Shown one piece after another: positions 20,659 through 31,693 of a DNA stretch of 64,000 bases. The notes below the pieces were generated by a model. The model was not told the origin of the DNA and did no database searches. It worked only from the letters and a program-made list of their open reading frames with translations. Position numbers and translations under genes: made by a program. The stretch lies in NCBI GenBank assembly GCA_949358305.1, contig OX442314.1, forward strand, positions 37,855,211 to 37,919,210, read 5' to 3'. Origin of the DNA: Strigamia acuminata (Eukaryota > Arthropoda > Chilopoda > Geophilomorpha > Linotaeniidae). Position 1 is the first letter of the stretch, and each line of letters begins with the position of its first letter.

Positions 20659-23453
20659 CTACTCATACCAGGCCAGAAATATATTAAACGTGTTTTCTCC
20701 AACGTCTTACTCATCCCAGCGTGACCGCTTAGGGGGTGGCCATGACAAGCGAAGAGTACTCGTTTTACGAGTGAACTGGGTACAACGGCTTTAAAGCCGT
20801 TTCCCGAATCGTTTAATTCCTCTTCGAATGAAGGGTTAAAATAGATGATCATTTGATCACCATCAACTTCTTTTTTGTCTAAACAATAGTTTTTGACTTT
20901 GTTTTTCCATTCTTTTATTTCAGATTGTGGTATCCCAACAACCTTGTCATTCAATAAATATTCTCGAATGCGTTTGCATTCAATATCTAGTAACTGAGCA
21001 TCTATTATTTCTCTCCTTGTAGGAGGGACTTCTTTAAGTACTTCAGTCAACGCACTGTACAAGGTTTCTTGTACTTCCTCCCCCTCCTTTTCTTCAGAAC
21101 ATTCTTTAGAATTTTCTGAAAAATAGGAACGTACACTAGCCAAATATTCTCGTTTCTCTGGGGCATGATTTAATGAAACAGAAGGATTTCCGTCCCACTC
21201 AGGCCAGTATTGTTTAATTTCAACAGGTTCCACATGATCACGAAGAGGAATGTCTTCCTCTGTTAGTGGGGCTCTAGAAAGTGCATCTGCAACTTGGTTA
21301 GCAGCACCTTTTCGAAAAACAATTTTAAAATTTCCACATTGGATTCTTAAGGCCCATCGGCCAAATTTCCCAGATGGTTCAGGCGTTCGCATCAACCATT
21401 TCAGTGCTTCTGCATCTGACTCTAAAGTGAATGTACCATATTCGAGATATGGTTTAAATCGATCAATAGCCCACACGACTGCGAGACATTCGAGTTCCGG
21501 CGTTGTATAACGCTTCTCCGCTCCACGTAAAACTCTGCTTGCATAAGCTACAGGTCTGGGTACAGAAATGTTTTTCTGCTTCTTTTCATCGAATATATCG
21601 ACGTCTTGGCAAAGGACAGCTCCTAAGCCTTCATGTGAAGCGTCAGTCATGACAACAAATGGTAAAGTCATATCTGGTTTGTGTAGACAATTGTCACCAC
21701 AAAGTAGCTCTTTAATTTTATTAAAAGCTTCTGTCTGCTCATCTCCCCATTCAAATGGAGTTTTCTCATTCATCATACGTGTGTATGGCGCGGCAATAGT
21801 TCCGTGATTTGGAACAAACTTCCTGAAGAAGTTAGTCATGCCGTGAAAGCGCTGAATGTCTTTAGCACACGTGGGGGTGGGAAATTTCATGATCGCCGAT
21901 ATTTTATCGGGATCACCGAAGAGACCTTCGGGTTTAATCCAGTGGCCCAAGAATTTTAATTCTGTACGCCCAAAACGAGATTTCGCTTTATTTATTGTCA
22001 TGTTGGCTTGGTTAAGCCTTTCCAAAACATCTCGAACATGTTTGAGATGATCATCCCAATTATCTGAATACACAATTACGTCATCCAAATAAACTAACGC
22101 GTAGTCTTGTAAAGCTGAGCCTAAAATGCCTTCCATCAGACGCTGGAAAGTACAAGGCGCATTGCAAAGGCCGAACGGCATTCGCACAAATTGATAAGGG
22201 CCGTTTGGCGTGTAAAACGCCGTTTTTGGACGATCTTCCTTACACATTTCGACTTGGTAGTAACCTTTGACAAGGTCAATAGACGTAAAATACTTTGCCG
22301 GACCAGTATTATGCAACAAAAGGTCAATACTTGGCATTTGTATTACTTCGACTTCAGTGATGGCATTTAGCCACCGGTAGTCAATGCACATCCTATACGA
22401 GCCGTCAGGCTTCGCAACAATGACGGGATGACTTATGAAGGGCCCTTTGGCCTTTTCAATGAGTCCATCCTGTTCCAATTCTGCAGCTAGTTTGGTCATA
22501 ATGGCTCTCTTGGCCGGGTTATACATTCTATACTGCATTTTGGGCAATGAATGCCCTTCTTTGAACTTAATTCGATGTTGGGTCACGTTAGTGCACCCAA
22601 CTTGATCACGAAATACATTCGGTATCGATTTAACCACTTCGCGAAGTGCTAGTCTTTGTTCTGGAGTGCAGTCGCTCTCCTCAACTAATTTTTCATCCCA
22701 AGTCAACACAGGAGTGTCGGTTAACTCAATTGAGTTGAGAGTGGACGACAGTCCTAAATAATCGAAAGTAATTCGATTTAACGGGGCGAGGGCCAAATTG
22801 GCTTCTTCCGATTCATAAGGAGCGGACCAATTAGGTTTATCTGCACAAGAGAACTCTTGTAAATGTGGATGCGGACTAATTTTCTGTCGGCGCATGAAAT
22901 TGTGACCAAGTATCAGGCCACAAACTCGTTTTGCTAAAACGATGAAATTCATTGGTGTAAATTCATCAGCCCATTGCACGCACAAAGTTATTTGTCCGAC
23001 AGGCTTGTGTGCTACGCCTACAGCGTTAACCAACATGTTTCTGGGGGCCTCTTGCAAAAATTCTGGCAAAGCCTGAGTTTCAGACAAGAGTTGTTCCCCA
23101 ATGTAACATTGAGATGCTCCTGTATCCATGAGCGCATTGTAGGTGAGTCCACCAATTGTGATCTTCATTCGAGGATCGTCTTTATTATTACCTAAAGTAA
23201 TATTGTGCAAATTATTACCACCTATGACTCTGTTGAGTCGGCGGAGTCTACAGAATTTCTTCGTGTAGCACTTGTGTGGAAATAATGTCAGATTTTTTAA
23301 TTGTTCTGTCATTTCTTGCAGATTTTCCTCTACTCCGCCACTATGACTAGTGGCTTCTTCAAGACAAGTTGTGTCTACATCCATAAATAAAGATTCCGAT
23401 GTAGCATTAGCTACTTCTGGGGGATGGAATAAACCTTCTTCCCCCGGATCTAG
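20655..23453 (-). CDS. pol: Element B pol, N-terminal part (protease, RT, RNase H, integrase finger)
   Basis: The pol frame is open from the frameshift point at 23453 (first ATG 23384) to the element A junction. Landmarks are retropepsin LMDTGASQCYIG (Asp about 87 from the ATG), RT with MCIDYRWLN, MPFGLCNAPCTF and YLDD near residue 430, RNase H VMTDASHEGLG, and the integrase finger His pair (HGHPLSGHAG). The zinc-finger cysteines lie beyond the insertion, at 7174 and below. No stop or shift interrupts the frame before 20655; residues read past that point come from the LTR of element A. Confidence 0.92.
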
Positions 23454-25606
23454 TTTTTTGAACTAGTCGCACTTGAATCAGCAGATTCTGGCTTGATCAA
23501 AGTCTTGACCATTTCTGCCAACGAGTTAGTCAGCGAAGTTTGTAACTTATTTTCAAAAGTATTTAATTTCGCATCAAGTTTAGCATCTAGTGTTGCATCC
23601 AACACTTCTTGAGTTATCCACCTATTATTAGGTCGTTTAGAAGTAGGATCCACAGTCGGGGAATCCGGCGTACTTCGTTTTTGCAACTCTTCAGAGTTGA
23701 AATTTGCACGTGGTTTTAAATCTGGACATTCTCGACGCATGTGTCCTGGTTTCTTACAGTGGTAACAGACTAATTGACCACGTCTGGTCTGATCTACTGC
23801 TCCATTTATTAAATAGACAGCTTCGCATTCCTCAGGTAACTCTTCTTCACAAATATTAAGTTGTTCTTGTGAATCCAAAGTTAAAGATTTAGCATTTGTC
23901 TTCGACTGAGGACGTGTGTCCGTTTTTCGAGGTGGGAAAACGACTGGATTGGAAATATTTTCCCTTGCTCCATTAGCTGTACGACTGTACAAGCCTTTAT
24001 TTTTAGTTATAACGGTATAAATCTCTGTCAGAGGCAGATCCGCTATGCCTTGCGTATGCAAAAGCAAATCATTAGCAGGAGTTACACTCCCGATAAAAAG
24101 ACAACCGGCTCCTTTTGCATCAAGACTGTCTTGTAATATCCATAACTGGTAATATTTGTGCATAAAGTCGTAAAGACTTTCTGTTTCCAGTTGTTTCAAC
24201 TTGGTTAGTTGGTTCGTCCGCTCTTGTCGAGTGGCTACAAACCGTTCTTTGAACGCCTGTTCAAATACTTCCCAAGATATGAAATCTTCTCTCCTTTCAT
24301 GAAACCAACCATGCGCTTGCTCGGTTAGATAACCGGCAACGCCTTTAACAAGCATGTCATCGAGTGACATGTTTCGCAGGAAAGCGACATTTTTTACAAT
24401 ATTGAGAAAGCGTTCGCTTTCTTCTGCTTTTCCGGAGAATACAGGGATATCTGGTGGTTTCAAACAGTTAGTTTGAGGGACAGTGGCGGAACTTTTTCCT
24501 GCCTGCATCAACTTGTGCATGGTCGTGGCAATTGACGCGAGGTCATCAGCCGTCATTCCAAAGCTACTGGGGGGGCGCGAATTGTCTTTTGACGATCCGC
24601 CATTGTTTGGTTGACTCGAGTTATTTTGACTTGAGCCACCACTATTAGGGTTGAAATTATTCGACCTTCCTTGATTTGACCTACCGTGGTTACCAAAGTT
24701 CGAATGGTTATTCGAATTACCTTGGTTCCTATAATTCGAATGATTATAAGAATTACCCTGATTGTCAAAATTCGGACGATTGTTCGAACTTTCTTGATTA
24801 CCAAAATTCGGATTATTTGTGTTGTTCGAGTTCGGAGGAACTGGGTGACCCCTTTGTATGTTAGGTGCCGGACTAGAATTGTTTGCAAATCTAGAATTTG
24901 GGTCAAAACGGCGGTTTGGACCTCTCGTCACACCTGAATTTGAGTTCAAATTTCCAGCGAGATTCGGACAACTATTTGATCCGTTTGGAAAACTTGGATT
25001 AGGGTTGGCCATATTAGGCGGACCCAAATTCGCTCTGTTGAACGTATTCTCAAAGTTCTCTGGATTTGTAAATCCTCTTTGTTGGTTGCGAGCGAAGTTA
25101 TTCGCTCGTAATCGTTGTTGGAAGGCACGATTAAAATCTCCTGGTGTCAAATTCGACTGATTTTGACGAGGAGGTTGTGCATTTTTATTTCTATATCTAG
25201 AAATAGGCGTCGAAGGAGTGGGACTAAAATTATTTAATCTTTGGCTGGCTGGGGAATGGGATTGCTCCGACGTAGCACGAGGCGCGTGTACAAAATCTAA
25301 CACTTCGGTCAAAGATCTAAATTGGTTTGGGTTCAAACCGTGATCTTGACAAAATAATAGACCGCCTCGGCCTAAATGAGAACCTTCAGGAATGCATTCC
25401 TCTTCTCCAGGCGGAGTAGGTTCACGTGGAGCCCTATTCTCTCCAGATGGTCCGGCTGTTTCATTTGAAACGCCATTATGGGCCGCGTGGTTTCCCACTT
25501 CTTCAATTCCATTAGGAACAGGTATAAACCCGGATAGATTCATTCCACCGGTCAAACAAGTTCTTTCCTTACCACGGGTGTTCATGTGATGCTGATTATT
25601 AGTCAT
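23450..25606 (-). CDS. gag: Element B gag
   Basis: A 718-residue protein from ATG 25606. A polar N-terminus leads into an Asn-rich, prion-like tract of short repeats (NFGNQ, NSNNHSN and variants) around residues 250-355. The capsid core follows at about 395-500 (AHGWFHERRED, EQAFKERF, LYDFMHKYYQLW), then one CCHC knuckle, CYHCKKPGHMRREC, and a C-terminus with a repeated DAKLDAKL unit. The slip site into pol overlaps the stop. The frame is intact, so B was young when A inserted. Confidence 0.9.
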   Translation of the reverse strand: MTNNQHHMNTRGKERTCLTGGMNLSGFIPVPNGIEEVGNHAAHNGVSNETAGPSGENRAPREPTPPGEEECIPEGSHLGRGGLLFCQDHGLNPNQFRSLTEVLDFVHAPRATSEQSHSPASQRLNNFSPTPSTPISRYRNKNAQPPRQNQSNLTPGDFNRAFQQRLRANNFARNQQRGFTNPENFENTFNRANLGPPNMANPNPSFPNGSNSCPNLAGNLNSNSGVTRGPNRRFDPNSRFANNSSPAPNIQRGHPVPPNSNNTNNPNFGNQESSNNRPNFDNQGNSYNHSNYRNQGNSNNHSNFGNHGRSNQGRSNNFNPNSGGSSQNNSSQPNNGGSSKDNSRPPSSFGMTADDLASIATTMHKLMQAGKSSATVPQTNCLKPPDIPVFSGKAEESERFLNIVKNVAFLRNMSLDDMLVKGVAGYLTEQAHGWFHERREDFISWEVFEQAFKERFVATRQERTNQLTKLKQLETESLYDFMHKYYQLWILQDSLDAKGAGCLFIGSVTPANDLLLHTQGIADLPLTEIYTVITKNKGLYSRTANGARENISNPVVFPPRKTDTRPQSKTNAKSLTLDSQEQLNICEEELPEECEAVYLINGAVDQTRRGQLVCYHCKKPGHMRRECPDLKPRANFNSEELQKRSTPDSPTVDPTSKRPNNRWITQEVLDATLDAKLDAKLNTFENKLQTSLTNSLAEMVKTLIKPESADSSATSSKN
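23453..23459 (-). promoter_or_regulatory. Slippery heptamer A_AAA_AAC at the end of element B gag
   Basis: A_AAA_AAC in gag phase is followed directly by the gag stop TAG (23452-23450). A -1 slip enters a frame open for 22 codons before the first pol ATG. It is the same heptamer used twice in element A. Confidence 0.8.
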
Positions 25607-26690
25607 AACTAAACTTAAAACTGAGGAAATTTCCTAAGTCTGAGAGATAACGATGAAGTTGCAAACGTTCAGGAGGATCGCAAACGAAGCAGTGGTCACA
25701 CTAGTTCGAAAGGAAGTAAGGGTACTTCGATACACCTCTCTGATTGGTCAAATATCAACGCTAGTCTCGCGAGAGTCCAATCTCGTCCGAGATTGGTGGA
25801 AATCATCAAGTTCGTGGAACCGTAATCTTGACAGATTCCAGTGTTATGACGTAGTCACCAAACAAAATGGATACTTTTCAAAAATATTTTAAAATATCAC
25901 CGCATTTATTAATAAATGAATGATCACCTTTGTGGAATTTTTAAAGTTTTAAAACTCGTAATTTCAAAAGACGCGCCAATTCGTTTGAATCGACGGCTTT
26001 TCTGCACAACACGGGTTGCTAGGCAACACAACAGCGAGAATTATTCTTCGCTAAATTTCGAATGGTATTCCATTCGTAAAATTTGATTTCAATGGCTTGA
26101 GATCACGATGTTTGTCCAACATTTTTAATGTAAAGTCAAGCTTGTAAAATAAGGTAAACCCATTTTGAAATAAAATATAAATTTTAATTCCTTCGAAAAT
26201 CGTCAATTTTCTTTCCAATTTATTTAGGCAAATAAATTTAGGTTTAACTTGAAGTCTCAAGCAAAATACATTTTAAAAGAATATTCTAAAATTAAAACAA
26301 CTGTTAAATTGATAGAATTCTTTAAGAATTCCATCAAAAGACAACTTTTCAAAATTAGGCCCGACCGCGTGGTTTTGTCAGATTGTCAATGACAAAATGA
26401 CGTTACCCGGGCGGAACCAACTTCAACAAGTTCGGGCAAGATTCCCATTTTCGGGGTTGGGCCTTTAGGCCTGACCACGCTGTAGAGATTATTAGTTTTG
26501 TTAAAACACATAATTTCCACGACGGAACATCGGAATAAAGTGAATTACACTTGTTTTTCTTGCGAGAAGTTCTAAAACAGAATAAAATCTATTAAACACT
26601 TATAAATCTCAAACGAAATTTATTTTACACACAAAAATCACCATAAACGTTACATTACTCGAATTCACCATAGACATGCAAAACTTCAAA
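25607..26690. other. Leader and LTR-like DNA upstream of element B gag
   Basis: AT-rich and non-coding. On the minus strand TTGGTGACTACGTC near 25862 might be a primer-binding region, but I could not match it to a tRNA. I cannot fix the end of a 5' LTR here. Confidence 0.3.
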
Positions 26691-26699
26691 TTTTATTTA

Positions 26700-26945
26700 A
26701 AATTTGGCAGCCTATCTCGGTAGAACCTCCACTTGTGACGGTTCTAACGAGATTCCTATAAAAAGAAAAACATTATACATACATGGATTCTATCACACAA
26801 AAATTTCATTCGAAATTTTATCACCGTAAGCACATTTCCGAATTCTCATACACATAATACACAAACTCCAAATTCATTTGAATTTTTTGCAGCCTTATCT
26901 CGGTAGAACCTCCACTTGTGACGATTCTACTTTTGGGCTAATTTA
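26700..26945. repeat. Two tandem LTR motifs shared with the left flank
   Basis: ATCTCGGTAGAACCTCCAC occurs at about 26708 and 26891, period about 185 bp. Diverged partners occur near 4065 and 4294 on the other side of element B. Confidence 0.6.
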
Positions 26946-27380
26946 TTAGTCCTTTTAAGATAGATAATTCGGTTTATACAAGACGTTGCTAAGTTTAGCA
27001 ACAACCTAACCGAGATAAGCTACGGAAGCCCTTACAAACATGAATATGTGATCAAGTAGAAATAACTTACAGTTTTAGTGTGACATAACATATTTATTAC
27101 TAAATATTAATAATAACAAAGATGGGTTCTTGACGCGCGTAAACGGGCGGCATCAACTGGTTGAGGATCCGGGCGAAGCCAGAGGGATACGGCTGACTTG
27201 CGGCATCGTCACAAATATCGCTACGGAGACGTATTTGGTCCGCAGCATCAATTATCTAAATATGCGAAGAGTCCTACGCATAAACAGGAATATTCGGCAG
27301 AATATTCCATTGTTTCAAATGAATAAAGTGAAGTAATTAAAATAATACAACAAATGAATTGTTATATAAATATTAATTGG
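26946..27380. other. LTR-like DNA, no gene seen
   Basis: Non-coding and AT-rich, with the block GCAACAACCTAACCGAGATA near 27000, which may be a third relic of the repeat before it. Confidence 0.3.
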
Positions 27381-27870
27381 GCGGGGACCGTCACGACAAT
27401 TGAGAGAACGTCGCGGGAGTTGTTGAGACTCCATCCGCCAGCATGCCTTACGACGACAAGATCTCGTGATCAGGCGCCGAGTATTTAATTGTGTGCTTTA
27501 ACTCGCTATCGGTGGTACCAACCACCAGGTAAACATTTCTATGGACTTACCGGTATGAAAAGATATTGCCAATACAGGATTACCAATGCCCGAGTAATTT
27601 GTTTAACACAGTGTTGTTCAACTCCTGTTCACGGGTTACTAACCCGGAGGGTACGATGGGGCGGGGACCGTCACGACGGTCGAGAGAACCATCGCGGGAG
27701 GTTTTGACACCTCCATCCGCCAGCATGCCTTACGATGGCGGGATCAGCAGATCGAGCACCGGGTAAAATATTATTTGGCCACTGCCGTTGGATTACCATT
27801 ATCCAGGTAGTTGTTTTATCGCAACATCTTTAGATATTACTCACGGGCTACCAACCCGGCGTGTTACCTG
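27381..27870. repeat. Two diverged tandem units of about 220-280 bp
   Basis: Both begin GCGGGGACCGTCACGAC (27381 and 27661), share CCATCCGCCAGCATGCCTTA, and end in a block with CACGGG and CTAACCCGG or CCAACCCGG. Each carries a potential snap-back near its start (CCGTCACGAC...GTCGCGGGAG). They lie in the putative 5' LTR of element B; I find no counterpart on the left flank. Confidence 0.55.
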
Positions 27871-27995
27871 TGCATTAAGCCTTTACCGACTTTTAACGAG
27901 CGGAAGGACCAATCGTAGAAAGACGGGAACCTGCGTGGGCTGTTTACAACAACCATCCTGCAGCGGACTGTGGCCAGTTAGCTGAGGGACCTACT

Positions 27996-28003
27996 TTCAT
28001 TTA
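27996..28003. repeat. Target-site duplication (left) of hAT element
   Basis: TTCATTTA, repeated exactly at 28769-28776. Confidence 0.92.
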
Positions 28004-28768
28004 CAGTGTTGTATCGAACGTGAACTTTTAGTTCGCGTTCGCGAACTTAGTTCGTTAGTTCGCGAACTACGAACGCGAACTAGTTCCCTTTTTTAAAAGA
28101 ACGGCAAAAACGAACAAAGTTCGTTTTTTTTGGCGAACTAGAACGAAGTTCGCGTTCACTAGACGTTTTTTCCGACAGCCAATCACGGACGAAGGTTTTT
28201 CTATTTAATGATTGTATTTTCACTCAATAAAGCTAGTTGTGATCTTTAACCCTGACTAAGTGTTGTGTGTTTGATTGTTTTGGCGTTCGGGTGATTTAGA
28301 TTTTCAACAATTCCAACAATTCATTCATTTGTAATCGTTTTTCGAATTTCTTATCGTGGAAATGGATCTTAGTGGCTGTAGTAACACGGCAATTGCATCA
28401 TCAGCCCCAGTAGAGAGGCTTTTCAGCCGCGCAAGCCTAGTCGCAATTCCAAGGCAAAGCTTACTATCTGATGAAAATTTTGAAAACTTGATTCTTTCAA
28501 TGATTAATTTAATTATTTAAGTGTTTTCCTCTTTTTTACATTAAATAAAACTGGTATTCAAATTTATACATGTGAAAAAAAAAATTCAAATCAAAAAAAA
28601 ATTTTTGTAAAAGTGAACTGAACTATTGTTAAAAGTTCGCGAACTAGAACTTAGTTCACTTTGAAAATTTTTAGGTGAACGGGAACTAGAACTAGTTCAG
28701 TAAAGTGAAAAAGGTGATGAACGCGAACTAGAACTAGTTCGCGATTTAGTGAACGAGATACAACACTG
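28004..28768 (+). mobile_element. hAT deletion derivative, 765 bp
   Basis: Terminal inverted repeats CAGTGTTGTATC/GATACAACACTG are flanked by a perfect 8-bp duplication, both hAT hallmarks. Both subterminal regions are packed with GTTCGCGAAC- and GAACTAGTTC-like palindromes, possible transposase binding sites. Only the C-terminus of a transposase remains inside, so it is non-autonomous. Confidence 0.93.
28362..28520 (+). pseudogene. hAT transposase C-terminal (dimerisation) remnant
   Basis: A 52-codon frame ending TAA 28520 reads SSAPVERLFSRASL, LSDENFENLIL, the diagnostic hAT C-terminal dimerisation motif (SSAxxERxFS...LSxENxExL). The catalytic core upstream is missing. Confidence 0.88.
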
Positions 28769-28776
28769 TTCATTTA
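28769..28776. repeat. Target-site duplication (right) of hAT element
   Basis: TTCATTTA, exact partner of 27996-28003. Confidence 0.92.
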
Positions 28777-29480
28777 GCAAGGTCGTACTGTATACGACCG
28801 TTATATTAAGCCACCGTACGAAGTCCTACTGTCCCGTAGAACAGCTGGCTAACGTTACGGGGCCATTTCATGCGAATGCATGTCTATTACCGGAGTTGGC
28901 CTTCCCGAAAAGGCCTTACAACAACAATAACAGATAGTAATGAATACTATCTGTGGAGAGCTGAGGTGGCCTGATGTGTCGATAGAGAATAATGAAATCA
29001 AACGATAACAATTCAACTACAGACAATATACAAGTTCAGTTATCAAGCCAGGGCGTGGGAGAGTGAGAAACTGGAGCTTATATAGTTCTGTAGAACTACT
29101 AGATTGGCGACAGCCAATCAGCGTACGAATCGGCGGATTCGTGGGTCACTAGTCCGGACCTAATATATGACTATGTCAAGATGGGCCCAGTTGGGGTCCG
29201 GAAGGGTCCGATTGGTTCCCTTCGACAGGTAAGTAATGTGGATATTGATTCAACAGAATCAACATCATCAAGTAATTAATACTTAGTTTATGTCGAATAA
29301 AATAGTTATATTTTATTCACCGTGTCTAAATAATTATTTATCACACTTTTTAGTTTTATCGAGTTTGAATTACGCGCGTTTGGTAAACAGCGCCATCTAT
29401 TGTGAACATTGATAAATACGGATTTGTAATCATCACAAGTAATAATAGTTGTCTGATGTGAAAAAATGACCAATGTATTA
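28777..29480 (-). other. LTR-like U3 region on the right flank of element B
   Basis: A minus-strand TATATAAG near 29080 and a block ACAATAGATGGCGC near 29390 parallel the TATATAAA and CAAGATGGCGC blocks at 5600 and 5960 on the left flank. The layout is alike, but sequence identity is low by eye. No gene. Confidence 0.4.
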
Positions 29481-29668
29481 CAGTGTAAGCTGTGTAGTCT
29501 GGACACCTCCCGACCGGACAAGCTCTGTGGTCCGGACAGGTTTTGAGGTCCTAAATTGGTCCCGCCTATACCCAGCCATGCTAAATTCCCTTTTCCCATC
29601 TGGACAGCCCCTTAGTCCGGACAACTTTCTGGGTCCTGTCCTATGTCCGGGCTACACAGCCTACACTG
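29481..29668. mobile_element. Small TIR element (MITE), TA target
   Basis: 188 bp with inverted ends CAGTGTAAGCTGTGTAG and CTACACAGCCTACACTG, flanked by TA on both sides. The inside repeats short GGACAG/GTCCGGAC motifs. TA targets point to the Tc1/mariner superfamily, but no coding sequence is left to confirm it. Confidence 0.82.
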
Positions 29669-29736
29669 TACTTGGCATTGGCAGCACATACTTCAAGTAT
29701 GGAAGAAATAATTTGACTCCTTTTGGCGCAAACTGA

Positions 29737-29991
29737 CACATCGACAACAGTGTCACTGAAAATCCCACAACCCAGTCAAATTTAAAAGAATGTTTTAGCA
29801 AAATTTTCGACTCTTTAAATGGATGCAAAATTGAAAATGCAAAATTAACCAGAAATCTGAACACAGCACTAAACAAAAATGTTAGGGATCTTGGTTTTGA
29901 GTGGTTAGAAATCGAATTACCGGTAGATATAAAATTGTATATGCCACATTCATATAAGAGAATGTGGGCTTACAATACAAATTCAATGTAA
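29737..29991 (+). pseudogene. Unrecognised exon-like ORF fragment
   Basis: An 84-codon frame without an ATG, containing NLKECFSKIFDSLNGCKIEN and LGFEWLEIELPVD. The same frame upstream is open back to the MITE at 29668, broken by one TGA (29734-29736). Codon texture looks protein-like, but I recognise no family. It may be a piece of a transposon gene. Confidence 0.3.
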
Positions 29992-30062
29992 ATGCCACAT
30001 TCGTGTACGGAATGCAGGCTTACAATACAAATTCAATGTAAATGCCACATTCATAAAGGCTT
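29935..30062. repeat. Minisatellite, ATGCCACATTC...GGCTTACAA units
   Basis: Three copies of a roughly 50-bp unit carrying ATGCCACATTC, GGCTTACAATACAAATTC and variants. The same core recurs at 39190-39390 and 48820-48900. Confidence 0.7.
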
Positions 30063-31208
30063 ACAATTCGGCTAGAAAAAATCACAGAAAATTTCTTTTC
30101 GTTCCACTGAGACAAATCGTGTGCTCAGTTTATCCAGGGGTGACCACGTGGAGGTAGAGAGTTGGATGTTACACCCCCTAACAAATTATCCGTGAATAAA
30201 CATAACTCGAGATAAGGTAGACAATTCAGTCAAATAATAAAAATTAAAAAAAGCAGGAGAAATTAAATCGGTAATTAACAAAACGTCACTTTTAGACATG
30301 AAAACCGCCAATTTCTATCTGAAAAATTTTCTGATACGTTGAAAATTTTAGCCACTTCAATCATCTGAATCACCGTAACGTATTTGCACGCAGTGTAGAC
30401 GAAACCAACATTTTGGTCCAAAATGTACCCAATGTTAAATTAAATTAACCGTTTGTGAATTTTATCGAATACCCGAATGGTTTTCAGTGTCGCCTGCAAT
30501 GAAATTGAAGAAATTACTGTCTACCGAAGGCCACCTCGAGGAACAATTCCATACAGAAATCCACTAAAGAAAAAAACAAGATAATTGATTAATGAGAACA
30601 AACTAGAAAACACATGAGATTAGGCTTAGTACCCGAGCATAAACTAGCGAGCGAACTTCCTTTGTCACGAGCCATGTTGAAATGAGTACGGGGTCCACAG
30701 GCGTAAACACACAGCTCGCTGCTCGAGAGAGAACAAATCTTCTACGTTTTTAGAATACCAATACGGCTCCACTATTTCCTACAATCTAATTAACAGAAAA
30801 AGAAAACATGGAAATTAAATTCCGGAACGAAAAAAATAATTCCGAAAAGTTAAAAATTGCTTGGATTCATTTATCTCACGAATCACGTAACGTGAATTTC
30901 TATCGGTACGTACGGTGGCCCAGAGAAGCTTAGCAAACAACAGAATTAATTTTTATTCATGTTACGTACTTGTTCGCAAAACAGTACATCTAACAACAAA
31001 TTACCCCCCCATCTTCTTTCTTTTTAAATGTAAAAAAATCAATTTTGAATTATTTATCACAGTGTGATGTAGGATTGCAATGGAGCAACAGTGTTTATTT
31101 CATCACAACAAATTTGGAATTAGAGTATTTGCAAATTTTAAATTGTACATTTCTGCATAAACACACTTTTACTTTTAAATTAAAAATATGCAACTTAGAA
31201 ACAGTCGA
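30063..31208. other. Intergenic, no gene or repeat recognised
   Basis: AT-rich, without a supportable ORF. GACCACGTGGAGG near 30145 faintly recalls the CCTCCACGTG motif of the element B flanks. Confidence 0.4.
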
Positions 31209-31400
31209 TCAATGAATTCCTCTTGTCGGCGAGAGGAAAATGGCCACATTTTGCAGAAAAGTAATTGAAATCGTCATACAATCCAAACCCCATAAAAGAC
31301 TTCGCAACGTCAGCACTCCAATCTCACACAGATGTTCAATGGCACTCAACAGGTTGGTGAAAGGATTTAACGTGATCCTTACAGACCTCAAGACATCCAT
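31209..31400 (-). CDS. Possible small membrane protein, 63 codons
   Basis: ATG 31400 sits in a fair context (ACAATATGG). The product is mostly hydrophobic with one or two possible membrane segments (VLTLRSLLWGLDCMTISITF, LQNVAIFL). It lies 293 bases downstream of SF3B6 on the same strand, so it could be a separate short gene or a downstream ORF in a long 3' UTR. I do not recognise it. Confidence 0.3.
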   Translation of the reverse strand: MDVLRSVRITLNPFTNLLSAIEHLCEIGVLTLRSLLWGLDCMTISITFLQNVAIFLSPTRGIH

Positions 31401-31693
31401 ATTGTAATTTATTTATACCTGTATAGAAATTCCGCATGTTTACATTCCACACCAACATATCAATATACTTACGAAAAAATTGTGCTAAAAATATTTGCCG
31501 TAACATTTTGGCTTCAATTCATTTCATCCGATAATAATAAATATATACTTTGTGCATATACAAATGCAATCGAGATGAATGAAGTTAATCGTAAACCTAA
31601 TTTTAGTCAACAATAATGACAACAACAATGCTAGAAAGAATGGCTAAAATGTAAATTGTTTTATTAAATTTTTTTTAAACATAATTCAACCTT

